From JAHEJA01 sp965656445 (GTDB lineage Bacteria; Pseudomonadota; Alphaproteobacteria; Rhodobacterales; Rhodobacteraceae): 64,000 bases of DNA. The translations under genes were made by a program, and so were the position numbers. The stretch's first letter is position 1, and every line of letters starts with the position of its first letter. The notes below the pieces were generated by a model. It did no database searches. It saw only the letters and a program-made list of their open reading frames with translations, and was not told the DNA's origin. Below, in pieces: positions 25,654-33,816 of the stretch. Where the stretch lies: assembly GCA_965656445.1 (NCBI GenBank), contig CBFHKO010000001.1, positions 124,001 to 188,000 on the forward strand. The letters are read 5' to 3'.

Positions 25654-26144
25654 CGGTAGGGCGCATCCGTTTCCAAGTTGCGTGCAATCTCAGCTTCCCA
25701 ACGATCGCCATTCGACAAGAGCTTGGCCTTGTCATAAAATAGCTCTTCGCGGGTTTCGGTTGAGAATTCGAAATTCGGACCCTCGACAATGGCATCCACT
25801 GGGCAGGCCTCTTGGCAGAAGCCGCAGTAAATGCATTTTGTCATGTCGATATCATAGCGAGTTGTGCGGCGGCTGCCATCATCACGCGGCTCTGCGTCAA
25901 TCGTGATGGCTTGTGCGGGGCAAACCGCTTCGCAAAGTTTACAGGCAATGCACCGCTCTTCGCCATTTGGGTAACGACGCAAGGCGTGCTCACCACGAAA
26001 CCGTGGGGACAAAGGTCCCTTTTCATGCGGATAATTCAATGTCGCCTTTGGCGCAAAGAAATACTTGAGACCCAATTTCATCCCGACCCAGAAATCATAA
26101 AGAAGGAAATACTTGGCCGTCCGTCCGTAATCGATATTCGCCAT
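25650..26144 (-). CDS. nuoI: NADH-quinone oxidoreductase subunit I
   Basis: Ferredoxin-like subunit carrying two [4Fe-4S] clusters (N6a, N6b) that pass electrons towards the quinone site. The two motifs are CIACKLCEAVCP and CIYCGFCQEACP. The start at 26144 gives the family-typical MANIDYGRTAKYF and 164 residues; a longer frame to 26201 would run into nuoH. The start sits directly after the nuoH stop, with GGAGG inside the end of nuoH. Confidence 0.95.
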   Translation of the reverse strand: MANIDYGRTAKYFLLYDFWVGMKLGLKYFFAPKATLNYPHEKGPLSPRFRGEHALRRYPNGEERCIACKLCEAVCPAQAITIDAEPRDDGSRRTTRYDIDMTKCIYCGFCQEACPVDAIVEGPNFEFSTETREELFYDKAKLLSNGDRWEAEIARNLETDAPYR

Positions 26145-26145
26145 A

Positions 26146-27183
26146 TCAGCCTCCGATAGCCCAGCGAGCATATGCACCGCCAAAGAGTTCAAATTTCGCA
26201 AAGAATGCCACCAAAACGACCCAACCGAGGGACAAAGGTAGGAACACTTTCCAACCCAAGCGCATCAATTGGTCATAGCGGTAGCGTGGCGTGATCGCCT
26301 TAACCATCGCGAAGAGGAAGAAGAAGAATGCCATCTTGCCAACCATCCACAGCACGCCATCAGGCAGACCTGGGATCGGGGACAACCACCCTCCAAAGAA
26401 GAGCAATGTTGTCAAAGCACACATCAAGAAGATCGCGGTATATTCACCCGCCATAAACAACAAAAACGGTGTTGAGCTATATTCAACCTGATATCCCGCA
26501 ACCAATTCAGATTCCGCCTCGGGCAAATCAAATGGCGGACGGTTTGTTTCCGCCAAGGCCGAGATAAAGAACAAAAAGACCATCGGGAAATGCGGCAACC
26601 AATACCAGCTAAAGAAGCCATAATCGCCATCTTGTGCATTTACGATATCGCCGAAATTCATCGAACCAGTCGAGAGGATCACACCGATGATGATCAAACC
26701 GATCGAAACTTCGTAAGAAATCATCTGCGCCGCAGAGCGCAAGGAGCCAAGGAACGGGTATTTAGAGTTCGACGCCCATCCGCCCATAATCACGCCGTAG
26801 ACCTCAAGAGAGGACACAGCGAACACATAAAGGATCGCCACGTTGATGTCAGAGACAACCCAACCGTCATTAAACGGAATAACCGCCCAAGCCACCAAAG
26901 CCAACACAAAGCTGGTGAGTGGCGCCAACATAAAGACCGTTTTATCGGCCCCCGCTGGAATAACGATTTCCTTGACGACGTATTTCAACGCATCAGCAAC
27001 CGTTTGTAGCAGACCAAAGGCCCCAACCACATTAGGACCACGACGCATTTGCACAGCCGCCCAGATTTTACGATCGCCATAGACCAAGAACAGCATCGAG
27101 ATCATGACGAACCCGACAACAGCCAAAACTTGGGCCACAATTAACAGGGCAATTCCGCCCGGAGTAGTTAAGAAATCAGCCAT
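26146..27183 (-). CDS. nuoH: NADH-quinone oxidoreductase subunit H
   Basis: Membrane subunit forming the quinone pocket, 345 residues with eight helices. Signature segments are RRGPNVVGAFGLLQTVADALK and AETNRPPFDLPEAESELVAGY, the latter being the acidic quinone-site loop. It begins six bases after the stop of the small 27190 gene. Confidence 0.96.
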   Translation of the reverse strand: MADFLTTPGGIALLIVAQVLAVVGFVMISMLFLVYGDRKIWAAVQMRRGPNVVGAFGLLQTVADALKYVVKEIVIPAGADKTVFMLAPLTSFVLALVAWAVIPFNDGWVVSDINVAILYVFAVSSLEVYGVIMGGWASNSKYPFLGSLRSAAQMISYEVSIGLIIIGVILSTGSMNFGDIVNAQDGDYGFFSWYWLPHFPMVFLFFISALAETNRPPFDLPEAESELVAGYQVEYSSTPFLLFMAGEYTAIFLMCALTTLLFFGGWLSPIPGLPDGVLWMVGKMAFFFFLFAMVKAITPRYRYDQLMRLGWKVFLPLSLGWVVLVAFFAKFELFGGAYARWAIGG

Positions 27184-27189
27184 CGGTCC

Positions 27190-27606
27190 TCACACCATTG
27201 GTATTCCGTTGACCGTGCAATTGTCCGCGACGACTTCTGCGTCAATCGTTTTCAATCCACGGGGTAAAGCAGGAGAGATCAGATAAACAGCATCTGCCAC
27301 CCAATCCCCTGCCACACTATTCACATTCGTGCGGATGTGACGCGCAAATCCGTAGCCACGGATAAGTGTGTATTGCGCCGCCGCACATTCTGCATAAGCT
27401 GTTGCAACGCTGCCCGTTGCGCCGCCTTTGGCTTTGACATGGAACTGCACCATGTCATCGGCCAAAAGGCTTGTCTTGACGCCCATATAGTCCACCTGCT
27501 CTGCAGCAGGTGCCTCTGTTGAGGCCATGTCCGAGACTTGGCATCCGCCTTGAGCGACGCTTGCCGCGCCTAAGGCCAGAGGTAATATGAATGGGCGTGC
27601 TTTCAT
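27190..27606 (-). CDS. Small exported protein between nuoG and nuoH
   Basis: Protein of 138 residues with an N-terminal signal sequence ending in AQGGC. This could be a weak lipobox (Cys22), although QGGC departs from the usual L-A/S-G/A-C. The mature part has two more cysteines (AYAECAAAQ and ADNCTVNG) and no domain I recognise. Its start shares one base with the nuoG stop (TAATG), so it is part of the nuo operon. It is one of the accessory frames placed among complex I genes in this family. The function is unknown. Confidence 0.7.
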   Translation of the reverse strand: MKARPFILPLALGAASVAQGGCQVSDMASTEAPAAEQVDYMGVKTSLLADDMVQFHVKAKGGATGSVATAYAECAAAQYTLIRGYGFARHIRTNVNSVAGDWVADAVYLISPALPRGLKTIDAEVVADNCTVNGIPMV

Positions 27607-29633
27607 TATTCCGCAGCCACCTGTTCAATGCCACGTGCCTTGGCATTAGCTGACAGCTCAGCCATCAAGCTGGACGCACGTGCAATTGGGTTGCTGAGGT
27701 GGAAATCAGAAACCACATTACGGAATTCGGCTTTGCCAAGCTTATCCGTAGTTTCAGCTTTCCATTCGTTTTCAATGACTTGATCAACCTTCGCCAAATG
27801 CGGAACGGCCTTGATCATCGCCTGACGCAGTTGTGCCAGGCTATCAAAGGGCAATGCAGAGCCAAGCTCAGCGGACAGAGCCCGCAAAATCGCCCAGTTT
27901 TCTTTAGCCTCACCGGGCGCAAACCCAGCACGCATCGCCAATTGTGGACGACCTTCGGTGTTGACGAACAAACCGTTTTCTTCTGTATAGGCCGCAGCAG
28001 GCAAGATAACATCCGCACGATGCGCGCCCCGATCCCCGTGGCTGCCTTGATAGATCACGAACGCACCAGCATCGATATCAACTTCGTCAGAGCCAAGGTT
28101 ATAGATAACCTCAGCGCCCTCAATTGCTACGTTCAAACCGCCCTCGGTTACCGCGCCAACATCCATTGCACCAACGCGCGACGCGGCTGTGTGCAAAATC
28201 ATCAACTTGGATTGTGTGTCTTCTGCAAGCTTCATCGCCGCCGCCAAAACCGCCGCGCCATCCGCTTCGCGAAGCGCGCCTTGGCCAACGATCACTATGG
28301 AAGGTTGATCAACAACATCACCATGTTTGCCATTTAATAGGCTCTCGAAAGCTGCGCGATCAGTGCCAACATGGGCGTAGTCATAAGTTAGATCGACAGC
28401 TTCGCCAACCAATCCAACAGTTGCACCTTTGCTCCACGCTTTGCGGATACGAGCGTTTAGAACCGGCGCTTCGTCGCGTGGGTTTGTCCCAATTAGCTGA
28501 ATGAACTTGGCGTCATCGATATCTTCAATGCTCGCTGTTCCTGCATAGCCAGAGCGGTTTCCAATCGGAAGACGTGCGTTATCTGTGCGGCACTCAACAG
28601 AGCCACCCAACCCTTCGATCATGAACTTAAGCGCGAAGGCTGCCTCAGTTGGGACAAGATCCCCAACAAGGCCGGCAACCTTTTTACCTGACATCGCCGC
28701 TGCCGCCGCGCCCAAGGCTTCGCCCCATGTCGCTTTGCGGAGTTTGCCGTTTTCACGAATATAAGGCGTGTCCAAGCGTTGACGGCGCAGACCATCCCAA
28801 ACAAAGCGAGTCTTGTCCGAAATCCATTCTTCGTTCACGCCATCGTGGTTGCGTGGCAGGATCCGCATCACTTCGCGGCCCTTCGTATCCACACGAATGT
28901 TGGATCCAAGAGCATCCATGACATCAATCGTTTCAGTCTTGCTCAACTCCCAAGGACGCGCGGTAAAGGCGTAGGGTTTAGACGTCAGCGCGCCGACGGG
29001 GCACAAATCAATGATATTGCCTTGAAGATTGCTGTCTAACGTCTCACCAAGGTACGACGTAATTTCGCTATCTTCGCCGCGCCCTGTTTGGCCCATCTGC
29101 GTGATACCTGCCACCTCAGTGGTAAAGCGCACACAGCGTGTGCAGCTGATGCAACGAGTCATCGTGGTTGAGACCAAAGGACCAAGGTCCAAATCGGTGC
29201 TTGCGCGTTTTGCTTCGCGGTAGCGGCTGCTATCGACACCATAGGCCATTGCTTGATCCTGAAGATCGCATTCCCCGCCTTGGTCACAAATCGGACAATC
29301 AAGGGGGTGGTTAATCAAAAGGAATTCCATCACCCCTTCTCGGGCCTTTTTGACCATGGGCGAGTTGGTTTTTACCACTGGCGGCTGGCCTTCTGGACCG
29401 GGGCGCAAATCGCGCACCTGCATCGCACATGAGGCCGCAGGCTTGGGTGGACCACCCACAACTTCAACCAAACACATGCGGCAGTTGCCAGCAATCGACA
29501 GACGTTCGTGATAGCAAAAACGGGGCACTTCGACGCCAGCTTGTTCACAAGCTTGGATCAAGGTCATCGCGCCTTCGACTTCGACTTCTTTGTCGTCAAT
29601 GATGATTTTACGGAGATCTGTCATCACATTCAC
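27606..29633 (-). CDS. nuoG: NADH-quinone oxidoreductase subunit G
   Basis: Largest peripheral subunit of complex I, 675 residues. The N-terminal 2Fe-2S motif (CYHERLSIAGNCRMC then CAMQV) is followed by the His-ligated site HPLDCPICDQGGECDLQ, and then the 4Fe-4S site CISCTRC with CPVGAL. The rest is a molybdopterin-oxidoreductase-like domain without its cofactor, as is normal for NuoG. The length is that of mitochondrial-type NuoG and is shorter than in E. coli. The ATG at 29633 overlaps the stop of a 47-residue frame as ATGA; an ATG three codons downstream is the alternative. Confidence 0.96.
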   Translation of the reverse strand: MNVMTDLRKIIIDDKEVEVEGAMTLIQACEQAGVEVPRFCYHERLSIAGNCRMCLVEVVGGPPKPAASCAMQVRDLRPGPEGQPPVVKTNSPMVKKAREGVMEFLLINHPLDCPICDQGGECDLQDQAMAYGVDSSRYREAKRASTDLDLGPLVSTTMTRCISCTRCVRFTTEVAGITQMGQTGRGEDSEITSYLGETLDSNLQGNIIDLCPVGALTSKPYAFTARPWELSKTETIDVMDALGSNIRVDTKGREVMRILPRNHDGVNEEWISDKTRFVWDGLRRQRLDTPYIRENGKLRKATWGEALGAAAAAMSGKKVAGLVGDLVPTEAAFALKFMIEGLGGSVECRTDNARLPIGNRSGYAGTASIEDIDDAKFIQLIGTNPRDEAPVLNARIRKAWSKGATVGLVGEAVDLTYDYAHVGTDRAAFESLLNGKHGDVVDQPSIVIVGQGALREADGAAVLAAAMKLAEDTQSKLMILHTAASRVGAMDVGAVTEGGLNVAIEGAEVIYNLGSDEVDIDAGAFVIYQGSHGDRGAHRADVILPAAAYTEENGLFVNTEGRPQLAMRAGFAPGEAKENWAILRALSAELGSALPFDSLAQLRQAMIKAVPHLAKVDQVIENEWKAETTDKLGKAEFRNVVSDFHLSNPIARASSLMAELSANAKARGIEQVAAE

Positions 29634-29773
29634 TTTGCTTTTGAGGTCAACACGGTCTTGCGTGTGTCTTTGGTTTCTACACGGATCTTAAGAGCCTGAG
29701 GCGTGGATTTTGCCACAAGAGCCACGCCAAGAGCGGCAAGGCCGAGAACAGAAAAAAGTGTTAAGCTAGTCAT
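29630..29773 (-). CDS. 47-residue single-span membrane protein in nuo operon
   Basis: Short frame of 47 residues: MTSLTLFSVLGLAALGVALV forms one membrane helix, followed by a basic tail. It is supported by position: its ATG overlaps the preceding lipoprotein stop in an ATGA, and its stop overlaps the nuoG start in another ATGA, so it fills the gap exactly. I know no homologue by name. It could be a small accessory subunit or a coupling peptide that lets ribosomes reach nuoG. Confidence 0.55.
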   Translation of the reverse strand: MTSLTLFSVLGLAALGVALVAKSTPQALKIRVETKDTRKTVLTSKAK

Positions 29774-30093
29774 CCAGTGCAGCTCCCGTTTAGGTAAAGA
29801 TCGCCTTTGACAATATTGAGGCGCTGGTCTGGTCCCTGCCCCCAATCAATGTCAGATGATCCAAAAAATTCGACACAATACTTGATACCTTCAAACCTAC
29901 CCGCCTCTTTGGCGGCATCTCGGTCTTGGGTTGCATCCTTAACTACGATGCTGAAATCTTCTGGCGTTTCCTTGGCGACATCCAAAGATGACGTCCAATA
30001 AATGCCACCATAAGGCACGCGGTTATCTTGCCAAGCTTCACCGCAAGCCGTCAAACCAAGGGCACAAGTTATAATCAAAGCTGTCCGCATCAT
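29770..30093 (-). CDS. Small lipoprotein between nuoF and nuoG
   Basis: Predicted lipoprotein of 107 residues. A signal peptide ends in the lipobox LTAC near residue 17, which would place the mature protein outside the cytoplasm. The mature part contains YCVEFFGSSDIDWGQGPDQR and a second pair of cysteines (YC, SC). The start shares one base with the nuoF stop (TAATG) and there is a second ATG one codon on. It is co-transcribed with complex I, although a periplasmic lipoprotein has no known place in the enzyme. Confidence 0.7.
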   Translation of the reverse strand: MMRTALIITCALGLTACGEAWQDNRVPYGGIYWTSSLDVAKETPEDFSIVVKDATQDRDAAKEAGRFEGIKYCVEFFGSSDIDWGQGPDQRLNIVKGDLYLNGSCTG

Positions 30094-31391
30094 TATTCCG
30101 CCGCAAACGCCGATACACGGCCTGTTTTTTGTGCCTTGATCCGGTCTTCGATTTCCTCGCGGAAATTGCGTATCAACCCTTGGATCGGCCAAGCAGCCGC
30201 ATCCCCAAGCGCACAGATTGTGTGACCTTCGACTTGCTTGGTAACGTCCCAAAGCATATCGATTTCTTCTGGGTCGGCATTGCCATTCACCAAACGCTCC
30301 ATCACGCGCATCATCCAACCTGTGCCTTCGCGACAAGGTGTACATTGACCGCAGCTTTCGTGTTTGTAGAATTTCGCCAAACGATGGATCGCTTTGATGA
30401 TATCTGTGGATTTATCCATCACAATCACCGCAGCAGTCCCCAAACCTGATCCAAGATCATTGCGCAGGTAGTCAAAATCCATAATCGCGTCGCGCATGTT
30501 TTCACCGCGCACACAGGGAACAGAAGATCCACCGGGGATGACAGCCAAGAGGTTATCCCACCCTCCGCGAATTCCGCCGCAATGCTTTTCGATCAATTCT
30601 TCGAACCCAATCGACATCGCCTCTTCGACGACGCAAGGGTGATTGACGTGACCTGAAATCGCGAACAACTTGGTGCCTGCGTTATTCGCGCGACCAAAAC
30701 CTGAGAACCACTCTGGCCCACGGCGCAAAATTGTTGGAACGACGGCGATAGATTCCACGTTGTTTACTGTTGTGGGGCAGCCATAAAGACCCGCACCCGC
30801 TGGGAACGGCGGCTTCATCCGCGGCATTCCTTTTTTACCTTCAAGGCTTTCAATCAACGCCGTCTCTTCGCCACAAATATAGGCACCTGCACCGTGGTGC
30901 AGATAGAGGTCAAAATCCCAACCAGATTTCGCAGCATTCTTGCCGAGCAATCCAGCCTCATAGCATTCGTCAATTGCATTCTGAAGCGCTTCGCGTTCGC
31001 GAATATATTCGCCGCGAATGTAGATATAACATGTATTCGCATTCATCGCGAAAGAGGCGATCAACGCACCCTCGATCAAGGTGTGCGGATCATGACGCAT
31101 GATTTCGCGGTCTTTGCAGGTGCCTGGCTCAGATTCATCGGCGTTAATCACCAAATACGCCGGACGCCCATCGCTTTCTTTCGGCATAAAGGACCACTTG
31201 AGACCCGTTGGGAAACCCGCTCCACCACGACCACGCAGGCCAGAGGCCTTCATCTGATCCACGATCCAATCACGACCGTTTTGGATAATCTTAGCTGTGC
31301 CGTCCCAATGCCCTCGCGACTTGGCGCCTTTTAGGGTCCGTTCGTGCATCCCGTAGATATTGGTAAAGATCCGGTCTTGGTCCTTTAGCAT
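30093..31391 (-). CDS. nuoF: NADH-quinone oxidoreductase subunit F
   Basis: NADH-binding flavoprotein subunit, 432 residues. It has the Gly-rich NADH site (GLRGRGGAGFPTGLKW), the FMN region (INADESEPGTCKDR), and the N3 [4Fe-4S] cluster motif ESCGQCTPCREG with the fourth Cys in HTICALGD. The length is standard. It lies seven bases after the DUF5337 gene and is followed by the lipoprotein gene. Confidence 0.96.
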   Translation of the reverse strand: MLKDQDRIFTNIYGMHERTLKGAKSRGHWDGTAKIIQNGRDWIVDQMKASGLRGRGGAGFPTGLKWSFMPKESDGRPAYLVINADESEPGTCKDREIMRHDPHTLIEGALIASFAMNANTCYIYIRGEYIREREALQNAIDECYEAGLLGKNAAKSGWDFDLYLHHGAGAYICGEETALIESLEGKKGMPRMKPPFPAGAGLYGCPTTVNNVESIAVVPTILRRGPEWFSGFGRANNAGTKLFAISGHVNHPCVVEEAMSIGFEELIEKHCGGIRGGWDNLLAVIPGGSSVPCVRGENMRDAIMDFDYLRNDLGSGLGTAAVIVMDKSTDIIKAIHRLAKFYKHESCGQCTPCREGTGWMMRVMERLVNGNADPEEIDMLWDVTKQVEGHTICALGDAAAWPIQGLIRNFREEIEDRIKAQKTGRVSAFAAE

Positions 31392-31398
31392 CTCGCGA

Positions 31399-31626
31399 TC
31401 ATCCTTTATTATTTTGGCGTTTCCGCCAAATTTGAAATGTTACGACCATCGCCCATGCGAACGCGGCCAAAGCAATAAGATCAATCAAAACTTGGAACCT
31501 AATATCGATCCCAAGTCTTGATCCAATCCACTGGGCCACGATCCAGAATATCATTGCACCTGCAATTACAATCGCCGCTAAACGGCCCTGTTTTTCCAAG
31601 CGTTGATCTTCTGTGTCGTGTCCCAT
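31399..31626 (-). CDS. DUF5337-like small membrane protein
   Basis: Protein of 75 residues with a charged N-terminus (HDTEDQRLEKQGR) and two membrane helices (AAIVIAGAMIFWIVAQWIG and the LIDLIALAAFAWAMVVTF segment), ending in a basic tail. It resembles the DUF5337 family that I recall from Rhodobacteraceae complex I operons. The ATG at 31626 has GAGGGTAG upstream; the frame extends to 31686 only by running into the preceding gene. The function is unknown. A role in assembly or stability of complex I is a guess. Confidence 0.75.
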   Translation of the reverse strand: MGHDTEDQRLEKQGRLAAIVIAGAMIFWIVAQWIGSRLGIDIRFQVLIDLIALAAFAWAMVVTFQIWRKRQNNKG

Positions 31627-31636
31627 GTTTCTACCC

Positions 31637-32626
31637 TCAGTAAACGCCGCCTTTATCGACGCGTTTAGAGAATTCAGTTTCCGCACCTGATGCGAGCAAC
31701 TTGGCTTGTTCTACCCAGTTGTCACGGCTGACGCGGCCTTTGAAGCCAGCCAAGTTAGCATTTACCCAAGCGACCTCATCCGCAGACCATCCTGCGATTT
31801 GATCAAAGTGGTAAAAACCAAGCTCGTTACAAAGCTTTTCAAGTTTAGGGCCAATCCCTTTGATCTTTTTAAGATCATCGGCACCGCCTGCGCGCGCTGC
31901 AGTCAAGGCCTCTGGGCGTTTGCCCTCATCCTTGCCTTCGAACACACCATCATTGTCATAATCAGGTGTCGCTGCTGCATCTGCAGAACCCGCACTTGAT
32001 GTTTTGGCTTTTGCAGCTGGTTTTGCATCTGCCTTCTTAGCTGCTGCCTTTTTAGGAGCCGCTTTTTTCGCTGCTGTCTTTTTCGGCTCTGGCTTGGATG
32101 CAGCCGCCTCTGAGGCGTCACCGCTTTCAGATGCGTTTGCATCGTATTTCCACTCGCCTTTGCGATCAGCAAGCTCATCTTGTCCCGCAAGAGACGCAGA
32201 TGGCTTTACCTCAGCCTCACGTGCAGCTTGTGCTGTTTCTGCAGGTGAAGCCGTTGTCGCCGCAGCACTCGCTGCCGCAGCGGCCGCTCCTGCTGATGCA
32301 CCAGAAGATGCCCCTGTTGCAACAGCATCAGATGATGCAGAAGACGCAGCTACGGATGATCCAGAATTGGATGATCCCGCTCCGCTTGGACCAGAGGCTC
32401 CTGATCCAAACGCACCTGAGTCATAGGACCCAGTTTCGCTTTTTCCGCAGAAGGCCCAAGTAAAAATCAAACCAGCCAAAATAAATGATAACGCCGCAAT
32501 AAAGAGTGACCCAGGCCACTGCATGTCCATCATTGACAAACATACGATAAATATAACCAACCCGATAAGTGCAGCTAGGCCCCAACAGCCCCACTGACAT
32601 CTGGTATTTTTCATTGGTTCATTCAT
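31637..32626 (-). CDS. Membrane-anchored helix-hairpin-helix protein of nuo operon
   Basis: Protein of 329 residues. Two N-terminal membrane helices (about 14-33 and 38-60) precede a long low-complexity Ala/Ser/Gly/Lys stretch (about 65-245). The C-terminal domain (about 248-329) contains DDLKKIKGIGPKLEKLCNE, a helix-hairpin-helix-like fold, and is clearly homologous to the tail of the NuoE protein encoded just before it. GGGGG lies at normal distance from the ATG at 32626. Related genes are found in other alphaproteobacterial complex I operons. The low-complexity middle and shared tail suggest a tether or docking role, which is inference. Confidence 0.75.
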   Translation of the reverse strand: MNEPMKNTRCQWGCWGLAALIGLVIFIVCLSMMDMQWPGSLFIAALSFILAGLIFTWAFCGKSETGSYDSGAFGSGASGPSGAGSSNSGSSVAASSASSDAVATGASSGASAGAAAAAASAAATTASPAETAQAAREAEVKPSASLAGQDELADRKGEWKYDANASESGDASEAAASKPEPKKTAAKKAAPKKAAAKKADAKPAAKAKTSSAGSADAAATPDYDNDGVFEGKDEGKRPEALTAARAGGADDLKKIKGIGPKLEKLCNELGFYHFDQIAGWSADEVAWVNANLAGFKGRVSRDNWVEQAKLLASGAETEFSKRVDKGGVY

Positions 32627-32658
32627 CTAATTACCCCCTTAATGTTAAAAGAAACGTC

Positions 32659-33816
32659 TTAGTAGACGCTTCCCTTCTTAACACGGGATGAGAACTCAGT
32701 CATTTCGCCTGATGCAAGAATCTTTGCTTGCGCGACCCATTCGTCACGGCTTGCACGCCCTTTAAAGCCTTCTAGGTTTTGATCAACCCAAGCCAGCTCG
32801 TCATCAGACCATTTCGAAACTTGATCAAAGTGGAAAAAGCCTAGCGTATTCAATAGGTTTTCAAGCTTTGGCCCAACACCCTTGATCATCTTTAGATCAT
32901 CAGCCCCCGACTTGCGAGGCGCCTTCATTGTGCGAGGTTTTTTACCCTTTGGCATATCATTTGTTGCCTTTGGGTCAGGTTTTGCCGCTTTGACAGGGGT
33001 TTTCCCCTTAGCCGACGCCGCCTCTGGTGCCGATTGCGCCGCTGATTTGGCGTTACGCGGAGCAGCAGATTCTACCTTGGGCGGGGCAACTTTCTTGGTT
33101 GCTTTGTCCGTGTCGAGCCATGGCGTCAAGAGCGGCACTTCACTTCCATCGATGCGCTTGATGCTATCGCCAAGATCGCTCGCCAATTGGGCGCTTGCGT
33201 TATATTGCACTTTGCCTGCGTCATGGTCCGTCAAAGAGGTCAAGCCACCCAAAGGTTCGGCGGCGTAGCGACCATTCTGAGGACCGGCGACGGGCACATT
33301 GCCGGCCGCCATATCGTCAAGCATCTTGGCAAACCCGTCAGCGGTCAAATCTTCAAAATAGTCTTTGCCAATTTGCGCCATCGGTGCATTTGCACATGCT
33401 CCAAGGCATTCAACCTCTTCCCAGCTAAAGCGCCCATCGGCGGACAACTCATGGGGTTTCGGCGCAATCTTTTCCTTGCAGACCGCAACCAAGTCTTCGG
33501 CGCCACAAATCATGCAGGACAAAGTTCCGCAGATTTGAATATGCGCAACAGATCCCACAGGGCGAAGTTGGAACATGAAATAGAATGAGGCCACTTCGAG
33601 AACGCGGATGTAGGCCATGTCCAACATCTCAGCGACCGCTTCGATTGCTGGACGTGTCAACCAACCCTCTTGTTCCTGTGCGCGCCACAAAAGCGGGATC
33701 ACAGCAGAGGCTTGGCGGCCTTCTGGGTATTTGGTCATTTGCGCTTCGGCCCATGCTTGGTTTGCAGGGGTAAAGGCAAAGCTTTCAGGCTGTTCGTGGT
33801 AAAGACGGCGTAGCAT
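32659..33816 (-). CDS. nuoE: NADH-quinone oxidoreductase subunit E, extended
   Basis: Thioredoxin-like subunit with the N1a [2Fe-2S] cluster. The four ligands are in CGTLSCMICG and ECLGACANAP. Residues 1 to about 190 are the normal NuoE. The remaining 190 or so residues are an extension: a basic Ala/Pro/Lys linker, then an 85-residue domain with DDLKMIKGVGPKLENLLNT that is also found in the next gene. The usual length is 160-240 residues, so 385 is long, although such tails occur in Rhodobacteraceae. The ATG shares a base with the nuoD stop. Confidence 0.94.
   Translation of the reverse strand: MLRRLYHEQPESFAFTPANQAWAEAQMTKYPEGRQASAVIPLLWRAQEQEGWLTRPAIEAVAEMLDMAYIRVLEVASFYFMFQLRPVGSVAHIQICGTLSCMICGAEDLVAVCKEKIAPKPHELSADGRFSWEEVECLGACANAPMAQIGKDYFEDLTADGFAKMLDDMAAGNVPVAGPQNGRYAAEPLGGLTSLTDHDAGKVQYNASAQLASDLGDSIKRIDGSEVPLLTPWLDTDKATKKVAPPKVESAAPRNAKSAAQSAPEAASAKGKTPVKAAKPDPKATNDMPKGKKPRTMKAPRKSGADDLKMIKGVGPKLENLLNTLGFFHFDQVSKWSDDELAWVDQNLEGFKGRASRDEWVAQAKILASGEMTEFSSRVKKGSVY

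Noticed and set aside
27699..28337. Open frame of 212 codons antisense to nuoG
   Set aside because: Shadow of nuoG with no domain, no signal for translation and no independent support.
31900..32470. Several overlapping frames with strongly biased composition
   Set aside because: They arise from the Ala/Ser/Gly-rich low-complexity part of the membrane-anchored nuo accessory gene read in other frames.
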